A stretch of DNA of 64,000 nt, from positions 27,858,045-27,922,044 of the forward strand of contig CM018052.1 of the NCBI GenBank assembly GCA_008638375.1. The letters run 5' to 3'. Positions 48,862-59,530 of this stretch are shown piece after piece. The DNA is from Nyssa sinensis. Its lineage: Eukaryota; Streptophyta; Magnoliopsida; Cornales; Nyssaceae. Under the pieces are notes generated by a model that saw nothing but the letters and a program-made list of their open reading frames with translations, was not told the DNA's origin and made no database searches. The first letter of the stretch is position 1. Every line of letters starts with the position of its first letter. A program made the translations under genes and the position numbers.

Positions 48862-49869
48862 CTCGTATCTCAATTTCAATTCAATCATGGGTATGTTTGT
48901 TTAACCTATAATAGTTTAGGGTTGTATAATTCCTTTTTACTATATGTGTAACACATGAAATGTATGCATACTACACCGCTCAACACCAAAAAATAATAAT
49001 AATAAAATAAATAAATATTGAGTACTTTTCAGTTTTCAGTATGTTTCAATTCTTTATATTACCTTGTAAATTTAATTTTCAAATATATGTTCGTACGTGT
49101 AGATATATAATTATTATACAAGTCTATGAAGCAAGAATCATGCATTGCCAAAACATTAGACCACTTGTTTCATTTAGACCAACGCTATAGTAATGTCAAA
49201 ATAGAGATTTGACAGGATCCCAATGGTATTTTGTATTAGAGATATTTTTAAGTTGATAAACTACGATGATTATCAGCTTAAAAGTTTCTGAGTCTATACT
49301 CGGGCTTCTACATTTGTAGGAGATTTCAGTTTCATAATTCTGTTTTTTTATTACGGCAACGAGATATTACTGTACATATAAACTAATATAATAGAAATTT
49401 TTTTATCAATTGAATAGTACAATGACAATACTATATAATAATAGAGTAAAAATGCAATCGATAGTCTATCAAATATGAGTTCTGAATAAATAATCTAGTT
49501 TAGTCCATGTGAATAATACTAGAATTTCATAATTTTAATTATAAAGCCCTTTTGTTCATAAAAAAAGAAAATTATAAAAGCATACTTTGAATTTTTTTAT
49601 TTATTTATAAAAAAATAGATCTATCGGAGATCTTCGTCATAATTTATAATTCTAACACGCTACCTAATCGTTGCAAACCTTGGCACTCATGGAATTGAGA
49701 AGTTATTCCAACTCATTAGAAAATATATATTCCAATGTTCTCCCCCACAAGGAGTTGGTTTAGTAATAAAGTTATTTGGATGCTGGTATTTTATGAAGCA
49801 TCAAGTTTGGAGTTCAATTTTTACTTAAGTATTATTAACTTTTTTGGGATTATGCCTACGAGCGTAGAG

Positions 49870-49964
49870 GCTGACAGTGACAGATCTAAGGGGGGACGAG
49901 TGGGGGTTAGTGTCATTTCAAAAATTCAAAGAAGGTTTTTGTAATTGTCAAAAACCTCAGAAGA
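49870..49964. repeat. Foldback/MULE terminal fragment cut by a CACTA element
   Basis: GTGTCATTTCAAAAATTCAA and TTTTTGTAATTGTCAAAAAC match the right-arm style of the foldback at 37184-37670 (GTCATTTCAAAAGATTTT, TTTGTAATTGTCAAAAATTG). It stops exactly where the CACTA terminus begins at 49965. Confidence 0.55.
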
Positions 49965-50659
49965 CACTACAAGAAACGAAGTTTTCACCGATGCATAGCT
50001 GCTTTCGGTTATAAATTCGTCGGTTACATTGAGTATTTACAACGGAAAAAAAATTAAATGTTAGGATTATGGTAGGAAGACAATAACATATTTTCTGACG
50101 CCTTATGTCATCAGAAATAATTAACTATAACTGACCCAAATAAATACTGTCAGTAATATTTAACTAATACTTACTCTAAATTGTGTCAGAAATATAACAC
50201 AACAACTTCATATATAAAATCGCGAATATAAAATTTATTGATTCATATTTCTGATGGATTTGAATCTTCGAAATAAGATAAATATAGCCGACAATGTTTT
50301 GAGTTGGAAATAAAAAAAAAACTAACATAACCGACATTGTTTAAAGTCGAAAATAAATACAATATTTCCGACAATTATTTTAGTTAGAAATAACTATTAA
50401 AAAAAATATATTACCGACATTGAATGATGTCGAAATTAAATATACGATGTCGTTTTAGATCACTTTATTATTTTTGACGTGCATTTTGGTCAGAAATAAT
50501 GTCCTCATATTTTCTCTATCTCCCACCAATTGCTTTTGGTGCAAAACACAATACTTCATCTCCACACTTTCTGATAATACTCGTTCGTCTACATATTGAA
50601 CTCTTCCTGATAATACTCCATCTCCACACATAGCCAATCTCTCCTATCTTCTGCAACAC

Positions 50660-50664
<5 letters not shown>

Positions 50665-50700
<36 letters not shown>
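50665..50700. repeat. (CT)n microsatellite
   Basis: About 17 CT units inside the CACTA remnant. Confidence 0.95.
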
Positions 50701-50703
<3 letters not shown>

Positions 50704-51018
50704 ATCACTCGTCTACAACTCTCCATCCTTTCTCTCTCACATCCTATTGGCAAGTCTGTGAGATTTGAGCCCATTCTCGCAATGAATTCAAGAAGAAAAC
50801 TTGTACGAAGAAAGATCTGATAAGGTCTGTGCCAATCCTCTGTCTTGCGTCCTATTGGCGAGTTTACGAGATCTGCGCCTATCGCGTAGCAAGGAAAGTT
50901 GTAAGCATCATTAGACCTTATCAGAAATAGTAATTTTATATTTATTAATTGTAATAACTTTTTTCATTTATTATTATTGTTGGACCGCATGATTAGCCTC
51001 CAATCGTAGCCACACATA

Positions 51019-51387
51019 GAGGGTAGTGAGGCATTGAGTGATGAGGAAATATGTAAGCAAGTGTTGGGAACGAGGTTGGGATATGTCAAAGGCCTTGGTC
51101 ATGAGAAGCTGGCTCCTCCTTCATTTTCATCCAGCCAAGGCATTCAAATCAATGAGCTTCATCGATTGTATAAAGCCGAGCAATGATGCAATGAGGATTT
51201 GGAGGAGAAAATCAAACAAATTAGGGGGACAATGAGGACTGAATTATAAGAACAATTGCAAGAACGAGTGCAGGCTGAAGTTGTAATGAGGATACAAAGC
51301 ATGGAAGAGTGCTATAGACAAATGGAGGCTGCAATGGAAGAGAAACAATAACGTATGGATGATTTTCTTAGAATGTTTGCATTGTAA
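51019..51387 (+). pseudogene. Transposase_24 (Ptta/En/Spm) C-terminal remnant
   Basis: One frame reads EGSEALSDEEICKQVLGTRL, then GYVKGLGHEKLAPPSFSSSQ and INELHRLYKAEQ, then a Glu/Gln-rich coiled-coil-like tail ending FLRMFAL. The LGTRxGYVKGLG motif is the hallmark of the plant Ptta/En/Spm transposon protein tail. Three in-frame stops interrupt it (near 51186, 51247 and 51349), so it is inactive. Confidence 0.85.
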
Positions 51388-51835
51388 GATCATGGAACAC
51401 ATACAGGTAATAATTTTAGTACCCATTTGAACTATTCCTTTGCTTAGCAAATGGAGATTGAAAGAATGATTGCATATTTGAAGCTGACAAAAATGTGAAC
51501 AATACAAATAACCAGAAGAATGAGAACTGTAGAAACAAACATTATAGTGGAACAAAACTTAAAACCCCATATTGATCAGTAACTTAGAAATGCATCAAAT
51601 GGGTTAAACATTACAGTGTGATATGCATTGTTAGGAGCGCATAACTCTATTTAGAATAATTGTCTGTTTATAATCTTTGGATCTAAAAGAAAATGAAGTT
51701 TCATTTCATTTCTGTGCCTTTTTCTTCTAGAAATGCATCAAACATCATAAGGACACGAGGAGCATCCAAATGTCTCTTCATTGTTATGCAAAACACGATA
51801 ACAAATCAATAATGTGGAAACATATAAACTTTGAT

Positions 51836-52090
51836 TGTTAAGAATCAGAACATTCAGTATTAATGAAACAAGTGATTAAGAGAATGTTCATCTTATTCAA
51901 TAAGAAAGACTTGGCTTATAAAGCCATACAAAAACAAATTACAGAGAAAAATCAGCAACCAGATATCCCATGTCTAACAGTCCTAGACTAATGAGATTCT
52001 CCTAAAGAAAAGGTCAAACAAGAAACAAGCTCCTTGACAAATAGGGATTATTAATAGAACCAAATAAAACTAAAGGCTAAATATCTAACA
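51836..52090 (-). mobile_element. 3' LTR of copia family A
   Basis: On the plus strand the block starts TGTTA and ends TAACA, 255 bp. Directly outside its right edge is CTCTCTCTTAAA (52091-52102), which on the minus strand is the polypurine tract TTTAAGAGAGAG. This fixes it as the 3' LTR of a minus-strand element. A terminal 56-bp piece of the same LTR recurs inverted at 52755-52810. Confidence 0.8.
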
Positions 52091-52102
52091 CTCTCTCTTA
52101 AA

Positions 52103-52594
52103 CTGAATGCTATTCAAGCAATCAGTTTACCAAAGAACCCGAACAAACTCTAAGTAGTCCACACAACTTCACAAATGCTTCCAACTTCAATGGCTTGGTT
52201 AATATGTCTGTAATTTGGTCTTAACTCTGACAATGAATCAACTTAACAACTCCTTCTTTTGTAAGATCACGAAGAAAGTGAAACCTGACATCTATATGTT
52301 TGCTTCTTCCATGCAACACTGGATTTTTTGAGAGCTTAATTGTTGAGCTATTATCACAATAGATCAATGTAGGCCCTTCTTGATGACAGTGTAATTCTTC
52401 GAGTATTCTTCTTAACCAAACAGCTTGACACGCACACGATGTAGCCACTATGAACTCAGCTTCAGTGGTGTACAAGGTGACAACCTGCTGTTTCTTTGAG
52501 GATCATGAAAGAACTCCTAAACTTAGCAAAAAAATGTGACCTAATGTGTTCTTTCTGTCTTCCAAATCCCTAGCATAATCACTATCACTGAAAC
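52103..52594 (-). pseudogene. Copia RNase H, copy A
   Basis: The minus-strand frame at 52221-52475 reads TTEAEFIVATSCACQAVWLR, then YCDNSSTIKLSKNPVLHGRS, then KHIDVRFHFLRDLTKEGVVK: the copia RNase H tail with its Glu and Asp blocks. The 210 bp at 52385-52594 are about 91% identical, without gaps, to 53182-53391. Stops lie at both ends of the open piece. Confidence 0.85.
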
Positions 52595-52754
52595 CAGAGG
52601 ATGAGGTGGAATTCGAGGACGAGGAAGAGGCAAAGGACGTCGGTCTTCATACAATCAAGGAGCTCAATTTGACAAATCAAGTATTGAATGCAATCATTGT
52701 CACAAGCTAGGCTACTTTCAATATGAATGCCCTAACAAAAAGAAGGAAACAAAA
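52595..52754 (+). pseudogene. Copia gag nucleocapsid fragment (opposite strand)
   Basis: The plus-strand frame reads GGIRGRGRGKGRRSSYNQG and then CNHCHKLGYFQYECPNKKK. This is the RG-rich stretch and CCHC zinc knuckle of copia gag, with the knuckle's His replaced by Tyr. It is inverted relative to the surrounding copia pol pieces. Confidence 0.85.
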
Positions 52755-52810
52755 ATGAACATTCTTTTAATCACTTGTTTCATTGATACTGGATGTTCTG
52801 ATTCTTAACA
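52755..52810 (+). mobile_element. Inverted terminal fragment of the family A LTR
   Basis: These 56 bases are a near-exact reverse complement of the LTR edge starting at 51836, ending TGTTCTGATTCTTAACA with the canonical CA. They fuse directly to the gag fragment. Confidence 0.85.
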
Positions 52811-52819
52811 ATAAGATAA

Positions 52820-53178
52820 CTTGCCTACATTGTTCCATCGACCAGAGGCTATTTACCTTGGAGACTTGATGCGGTTATGAGTACGACTGAGCGTGGGAGG
52901 CACTCGGTCCTCCGAATTTTCAAGGGCCGCCAGGGGTGCACCGGACACCACGCGACGTGCGAAGCTCTTCCAACCGCTGGACCCTACCTTTGGTTGAGCC
53001 ATTTTCAGGGTGGGCAGGCTGTTAAACAGAAAAGATAACTTTTCCCGAGGCCCCCGCCGACGTCTCCAGACTCCTTAACGTTGTCGTTAGCCGCCATGTC
53101 CCAGTTCAGGAATTTTAACTCGATTTCCTTTCGAAGCTTACGCTGAACGAGCTATCTGATGGGCTTCTCTCGTCTCTT
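52820..53178 (-). rRNA. 25S rRNA gene fragment (pseudogene) inside a retrotransposon
   Basis: The minus strand matches the sense strand of the plant large-subunit rRNA over about 359 bp. Landmarks in sense order: CTAAGAGACG, GGCGGGGGCCTCGGGAA, GTTATCTTTTCTGTTTAACA, GCCTGCCCACCCTG, GGTCCAGCGG, GTACTCATAACCGCATCA, CCTCTGGTCGATGGAACAAT and GTAGGCAAG. Many C-to-T and G-to-A changes from the usual sequence are visible, so it is a decayed fragment, not a functional gene. It is far richer in G+C than its neighbours. It is bordered by copia DNA on both sides. Confidence 0.92.
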
Positions 53179-53181
53179 AGA

Positions 53182-55487
53182 GACAGTGTAATTCTTCGAG
53201 TATTCTCTTTAACCAAACAGCTTGACACGCACACGATGCAACCGCTATGAACTCAACTTCAGTGATGGACAAGGAGACAACCTGCTGTTTCTTTGAGGAC
53301 CATGAAACAGCTCCTGAACTTAGCAAGAAGACGTGACCTGATGTGCTCTTTCTGTCTTCCAAATCCCTAACATAATCACTATCACTGAAACTAACTAATT
53401 GCTCCCTTTCACATTTCTTGTAAAACAAACCATAATCAGTAGTTCCTTTTAAGTATCAAAGCACCCTCTTTGCAACCTGTTCTTGGAGTTCAGTTAGAGA
53501 TTCCATGAATTTCCTGATGAGGCTGACCACATACATCATATCTGGTCGAGTCGCTGATAAATACATTAAGCTGCCGACTATTTGTTTGTAATGAGTACTA
53601 TTAACTCTCACTCCTTCAACATCTCTTGTAAGTTTGAAACCTGGAACAATTAGATTTTGAACTGGATTACAATTAGACATTCGAAATCTTTCCAGAACTT
53701 GGTTAGCATATTTCTTTTGTCCAATAAAAATGCGAGTAGATGATTGTACTACCTCAATACCAAGAAAATAACGCATCTTTCCTAGATCTGTCATATCAAA
53801 CTCATCCATCATAGATTTCTTAAATTCAACAAACATGGTTCATCATTTCCTGTGAATATCAAATCATCTACATATAGACAAATAATCAAAAGTTTACCTC
53901 CCTCTTTAGATTTGATTAACAAAGTATGCTCATAAAGACACTTTTGAAAGCCTGCCTTTGAGAAGTAAGCCTCTATACGACTGTACCAAGCTCGAAGTGC
54001 TTGTTTTAGGCCATATAGAGCGTTTTTCAGTCTAAAAACCTTCTGTTCTTTCCCTTCTTATACATAACCTAGAGGTTGATCAATGAAAACTTGTTCGTTT
54101 AACTCACCGTGTAGAAATGCAGATTTCACATCAAGTTGATAAATGGGCCATGAGTTTTGTGCTGCCAAAGAAACCACCATTCGAATAGTATCATGCCTTG
54201 CCATAGGTGCAAAAACTTTTGAATAATCGATTCCATGTTCTTGTGTATAACCCTTTGCCACTAACCGAGCTTTGTAATTATCAACTTCTCCTTTCTCATT
54301 CAATTTTGTCTTATAAATCCAATTGACTCCAATGGTCTTTTCCCCTTCTGGAAGATCAATCAACTCCCAAGTATCATTCTTCTCAATTGCTTCTATTTCT
54401 GCATCCATTGCTTTCTTCCACTTTATATTTTTGACAGCATCATTAAAGATTAGAGGATCACTGTTTGGAAACAAAACAAGGTGAGAGATGATATCATCAT
54501 CAGATAATTCATCCCCACTTACATAATCTGTCATCTAGAATGGTCTTCTCCTTTGTCTTTGATCATCTGAGCTTGCTGGTTGATCCTCAATTCATTCATT
54601 TGCTGCTGGAACATTTGTTGAGGCATCTCTAGGAATTTGCACTTCCTGATCAAGTTTGCTTTCATCATAGGCATCCAAATCAACCGAGATTGATTCATTT
54701 CTTGTACGAATCCAATCCTAATTGCTGTCTTCATCAACCATAACATCTCTACTAATTATTATCTTTTGAGTATTTGGATTGTACAACCCATATGCCTTGG
54801 ATTCTTCACTCATACCAAGTAACACACATTTCACTCCTTTATCATCAAGTTTGCTTCTCTGTTGATCAGGTACATGAGCATAGGCCAAGCTTCTAAATAT
54901 TCTGAAATGATCAACCGCTGGTGTGTGCTCACTCCATGTTTCCTCTGGTGTCATGTTCTGCACAGCAAGTGTAGGGCTTCTGTTCAGAATATGCACACTC
55001 TAGTTTACAGCTTTAGGCCAAAAAATCTTTAGAACATTCTTCCTCGCCAACATGCTTCGCAACATATTCATAATAGTGTGATTTTTTCTCTCTGCCACGC
55101 TGTTCTGCTATAGTGAGTAAGTTGTCTACGAATACCATTCATCTCACACTGGTTAGTAAATTCATGTGAGGTGAATTCACCTCCACAATCAGTACGAAAA
55201 ATCTTTATGAACTTGCCAGATTCTTTCTCAACCTTAGCTTGGAATTTCTTAAATGCACCAATGGCCTCAGACTTTTCTACCAAAAAATACACCCATGTTT
55301 TTTTTTTTTATTATAATCGTCAATAAAGGTAATGAAGTACCTTTTGTTACTGTTTGAGGTTGGATTGATTGGCCCATAAATGTCTGAGTGAATTAACTGA
55401 AGTGCTTGTGTGGCTCTCCATTTGCTCTTTTTAGGGAACGAATCACGATGTAGTTTGCCAATGATGCAATCTTCACACACCTTTGAA
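53182..55487 (-). pseudogene. Ty1-copia integrase, RT and RNase H pseudogene (copy B)
   Basis: Minus-strand order: CIIGKLHRDSFPKK and LIHSDIYGPINPTSNSNKRY (integrase start), FRTDCGGEFTSHEF (catalytic Asp), HILNRSPTLAVQNMTPEETW, SLAYAHVPDQQRSKL; then RT with WKKAMDAEIEAIEKNDTWEL, YKARLVAKGYTQEHGIDYS, QLDVKSAFLHGELNEQVFI, a YVDD catalytic motif near 53860-53871, and FDMTDLGKMRYFLGIEV; then RNase H with DYVRDLEDRKSTSGHVFLLS. Stops and frameshifts break it into at least six frames, for example near 54058, 54534, 55000-55068 and 55290. The upstream HHCC and gag parts are missing at about 55488, and the RNase H end is cut at 53182 where 25S rRNA begins. Confidence 0.92.
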
Positions 55488-55714
55488 GGAGATTGAATAT
55501 GAGGAAGTCCCCTTAGTCTCTAAGGGCATTAATATTGAGCCGCATGAGCGTATGTTACATAGCACTAGCCAATCATTGATCTGTGCTAATTGTTGCCCAT
55601 GGTCGCCAATTGTTGCCTATAGATCCTCCATTCCACGACGAACGTCAATGAGATCTGGGTTCTCGACTCTGTCGTTTGTCATTGAGCTAGACAAATCCTC
55701 GCTCTGATACCAAA
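55488..55714 (-). mobile_element. Leader and gag start of retroelement B, with primer-binding site
   Basis: The minus strand has TGGTATCAGAGC (55701-55712), a perfect match to the plant tRNA-iMet primer site, 2 bases inside the LTR. A frame then starts MTNDRVENPDLIDVRRGMED and ends in a stop soon after, resembling the beginning of a retroelement gag. The join to the copia integrase at about 55488 is not a normal element order, so this belongs to another element or a recombinant. Confidence 0.75.
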
Positions 55715-56119
55715 TGATGCAGAACGAAAACGTGGAAGGAAAATCGAACACGTTGAATTCTTTATAAAACAAGTAACATGGGGACCCCTCACACAAAACA
55801 AGAGAAATAATTCTCCAAAATTAGTAATTATTTATTGTTGATAAAAAAAATGCCCATAACATATTACATCATATTTATAGTACTAGAATACTTATATTTT
55901 GACTAGGAAACAAAAACTCTTATTTTTATACTAATTCTACTACAATAAAGACAAATAATTCGAATAGAAAACTATTAATTCCTATATTTTCTATACAAAT
56001 CCTAATAAAACAAAGAAGTTAGAGAATTACAAATAAATTAAAATTAGAAACTAAATAATCCTAATACAACTCTAAAACTAATATTCTTATTTTTAAGATG
56101 CTAAATTTTTCCTGCATCA
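55715..56119 (-). mobile_element. 5' LTR of retroelement B
   Basis: On the plus strand the LTR begins TGATGCAG and ends CTGCATCA, 405 bp, with 8-bp perfect inverted ends. The tRNA-iMet primer site lies immediately inside. It differs in sequence and length from the family A LTR at 51836-52090, so the two ends of this locus come from different families. Confidence 0.85.
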
Positions 56120-56444
56120 AATACTGTCTATAATTATTGGAAACAACAAAAGGTCAGTACACTTGACCCAATTATTTTATATTAGAAGAGAGCTCTGGCT
56201 TAAGTCTCATTTATTAATACCCTTGCTTCAAGAATTAACTCATAAGCAATAATTTCTTATATCCCCTAGATCCATATGAGTTGGAGCAAAAAAATTGCAA
56301 GTTGTGCTTGCATCCCATCTGAGAAAAAGTCAAAGCTGCTCTAAAAGAATTAAAACCCCAAACTCCCCCAAATAATCATTCTAATCACAGAGATCTGATA
56401 AACAAAACTTCTTCCACTGTGATCACTACTGGGAACACATAAAC
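56120..56444 (+). other. Upstream region of the DUF599 gene
   Basis: AT-rich, with no recognised gene. It should contain the promoter and leader of the gene starting at 56445. No convincing TATA box position was fixed. An LTR ends only 325 bp upstream of the ATG. Confidence 0.5.
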
Positions 56445-57297
56445 ATGATTTTCCAAAAGGAACAGCTTGATTTGTTCTTGGTCCCAAGTGGGTTGATCAT
56501 CATGTTTGGTTACCATCTCATCCTCCTCTATAGATGCCTTCATCTTCCCCACACCACTGTCATTGGCTTTGAGAACAATGACAAGAAGGCTTGGGTTGAG
56601 AGAGTTATGCAGGCAAGATTGAAGATTATCACTCACTTTTCTTCAATCTTTATATTTCACCAAACTTAGCCAAAATTTAAGCACGCACACTCACCTCTAG
56701 CAATTTATTTATTTATTTTGGTTGCAGATTGATAAAAAGGATGCTGGGATAGCTGTAACAGTACTCTCATCCAACATATCAGCAGCAACCTACTTATCAT
56801 CACTCTGTTTAACTCTTGGCTCTCTCATCGGAACATGGATTGCAACTGGTCAAAATAAAATCTTTCAGAGTGAATTGATCTATGGCGACACGAGGCAATC
56901 CACCATGTCCATCAAGTACATAAGCCTTCTCACATGTTTCCTCTTGGCCTTCTCATGCTTTGTTCAATCAGCAAGTTCTTTTACCCATGCAAACTATCTC
57001 ATAAGTACACCAGACAGTGACATACCCATCAAAAATGTTGAATTGGTAGTGATCAGGGGAGGTGATTTTTGGTCAATGGGCCTCAGATCACTCTATCTTG
57101 CTATTAATTTGCTGCTGTGGTTTTTTGGTCCAATACCCATGTTTGTTACCTCAGTTGTAATGGTGTTGCTTCTTCATTATCTTGACACCAACACAGCTCC
57201 ATTGCATCAACATAGGTCTTTGGGGAAGCAGCCAGTTAAAAGGGAAAATGAACAGATAATCGGGGGAACCATGCCTGTTGAGAACCTTGGCAGGTAA
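56445..57297 (+). CDS. DUF599 family membrane protein
   Basis: Two exons, 56445-56612 and 56728-57297, total 738 nt for 245 residues, the usual size of the plant DUF599 family (Pfam PF04654). Exon 1 begins MIFQKEQLDLFLVPSGL; exon 2 begins IDKKDAGIAVTVLSSN. The join WVERVMQ-IDKKDAG matches the family's conserved block at this point. Hydrophobic segments: about 11-30, 73-97, 118-140 and 177-207, so four membrane spans. The conserved GSLIGTWI follows span 2's start, and the C-terminus is a short charged tail. Function is unknown; members are annotated only as membrane proteins. The intron donor reads CAG followed by GCAAGA, so it appears to be a GC-AG intron; no in-phase GT gives the same join. 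A possible extra donor (GCAG, then GTAAGG) overlaps the TAA at 57295-57297, so a further exon is conceivable. Confidence 0.85.
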
Positions 57298-59530
57298 GGT
57301 TCTAAGTTTTGATCACAAATTTGGATAATGTTAATTAAATTTTCCTAAATGAACATCCACATCCATGTATTTATCGATACCAAGTTCATGAGAAGCCAAA
57401 TCTTTTTTCATTAGTGCACTTGTTAAATTATTAAATATTTCCTTTATGGTAGGGTTTGTTCCCTAATAAAATTCTCGAATGTAATGACATTTCATTAATA
57501 AGAGTTATTATATTTGAGAACTATTTTTATTATTAGACAGTTTTATTCATGAGATTTATTATTATTCATAATCAATATTGTATGTGATTATGATGTATGG
57601 AGTGTGACTTTTATCACAAGTTCTTTCTGATTAGCAAATATTGTTCACGTTTTGATAAATTTGGGCATTTTTTCTGATTACACTATAACAATTTAACTTT
57701 TATGTGATAAGATGATTTATTTTAATCATTAAAATGAAAATTTCAAAATAAGGTGTTCATGCATGTGATGCATTGAAGTAGATCTAATTAAAAACTAATT
57801 ATAAAATTACTGTTATTTAGATTTGAATTCTCATAACTACTAAATTGCAAACGTTTTTAAACCTGGGAGAATAGTAAACTTGAATCCAAAGTATTGGTTA
57901 CTTTAATTTACCAATGAGTGAGATCATTTTTGGTCAAAACCTTGATATTTTGGGTAACTAATATGATGAGATTTGGAAACACTTATTCTTAATATAGAAT
58001 ACATGGTTTCATTATGAGAGACGTTGATATTTCCTTGAGAGAATTTATGGGTATTTGATCACTTGAGTACAAACCTAACATAATTTAGTAAATTATTTAC
58101 TAAAATGAATTAATTTTGTGATCAAATTATTAAATTAAATACTCAAAATATTTAAGATGTAAATAGAAAAGTTGACAGTAAAATACCTAGCTTTATTTAT
58201 ACATATCAAATCATGGAGGGGTTTTCTCTGCAGTAATTTGGTAGGTCTAGGAATAAACTTACACTTTTATGTAAGTCTTATGACTTATATGTCAATTTAC
58301 ATAAGTCTTAAGAGTGTAATTATAATTTTATAATAATGTAAATTATAATTAATATGTTTTTGAAGTAGTTATTAAATAACTATAAACTTCTAAATCTATT
58401 GGAACTAGAACTTGTGAATCTCTTATAATTCCATCTCTAAGCCTCTATATGTTATAAATCATAGGTGTGATTGGCTACTTAGTGATACACACATTTTCAT
58501 GTGAAATTCTTTAAAAGGTTAAGAGTTCACGCTGTCATGATGGTTTTGGCCGATTGAGGAATAGATAGTAAAATTTAAAGTTTCAAAATTTCTTAAATTT
58601 AAAAATTAGATTTGAGATATTTATTTATTTTTTCTCATGTTTGATTTATGCATAATTGAAGAGTTAAAAGTCTAAAAGATTTTCAATCAAGATACATGTT
58701 TCCGTTTTTTCAACAAGTTACATATTTTTTAATAACTTAAAGTTTTAAATGAGTTGATGATTTAATATGTTATCAAAGTAAAAAAAAATTCTAAATTTAA
58801 ATATCACTATTATTCTAACAATTATAATTAATACACATATTAACACACTCATAATAAAGAGTTAAGAGTTTGATCACACTTCCAAACAGTTTAAGTAGAT
58901 GAATTGGTGATTTAATAACAATAATGTACATTAAATTTTTTTTTGCAGAAAGATAAAAAAAAATGGATTTCATGATATAAAAACACCAGTGATATACTGA
59001 AACGAACAATATGTATGTGTGTTAGTGTGTATGTGTGTGAGAGTATGACTTGATCCACATATCATGGTGGCACAAGTTCACATTATCACACACACACACA
59101 CACACACACACATATCTATATATTAATCCAATCAGATGAGTGAATGACTAGAATTTTGTTTAGCTTGCTTGCATTATAGAGTTCCTTCCGGTGTTAGATC
59201 AAATGAGCGTAGCTTTATAATTATCATTATAATACAAACTTTGCTGTTTATGTATTAACTTCACACTTAATACTCTACAACACTTTGACTTTTTGATGCC
59301 TCACTTCACTATACACATTATTAATATTAGTGAGAGATTCAAAAATTTTAATTAGAAAGAATAATTGAAGATATTAAAATTTTAAAAAGTTCATATAAAT
59401 ATATAAAAAAATTTAAGGGGAGTGACAATTCATATTTTATTAAAATATTCTAACAAAATTAGGAGTATAAAGATACAATATTAAACTTTTTAGAAGGTCT
59501 TATTTTGTTAAAATATTCTAATATTAGGAG
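57298..59530. other. AT-rich spacer with no recognised gene
   Basis: Contains the DUF599 3' flank and a (CA)n tract at 59087-59112. Sequence near 57480-57560 has an LTR-like ring but could not be assigned. No open frame with a recognisable domain. Confidence 0.45.
59087..59112. repeat. (CA)n microsatellite
   Basis: About 13 CA units. Confidence 0.95.

Larger units (their letters stand above)
48354..49869. other. Intergenic with a MITE candidate and TA tract
   Basis: Holds the hairpin element at 48547-48730, a (TA)n tract at 48834-48860 and otherwise AT-rich DNA with no recognised gene. Confidence 0.45.
49965..51387 (+). mobile_element. CACTA (En/Spm-type) element, left end and interior remnant
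   Basis: The terminus CACTACAAGAAA (49965-49976) is the standard plant CACTA end. Within the next 500 bp there are repeated subterminal words around CCGACA(A/T)T followed by GTCGAAA-type sequence (near 50287, 50330, 50368 and 50414), as expected for transposase-binding repeats. The Transposase_24 remnant follows in the same orientation. No right terminus (TTTCTTGTAGTG) was found nearby, so the element is truncated or broken up. Confidence 0.7.

Noticed and set aside
52780..52810. Plus-strand reading FIDTGC as a copia protease active site following the gag knuckle
   Set aside because: The same bases are a near-perfect inverted copy of the family A LTR end, which explains them fully; the protease reading is coincidental.
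52820..53178. 25S rRNA fragment in sense on the plus strand
   Set aside because: Landmarks such as GTTATCTTTTCTGTTTAACA and GTCGATGGAACAAT are sense-strand rRNA and read on the minus strand.
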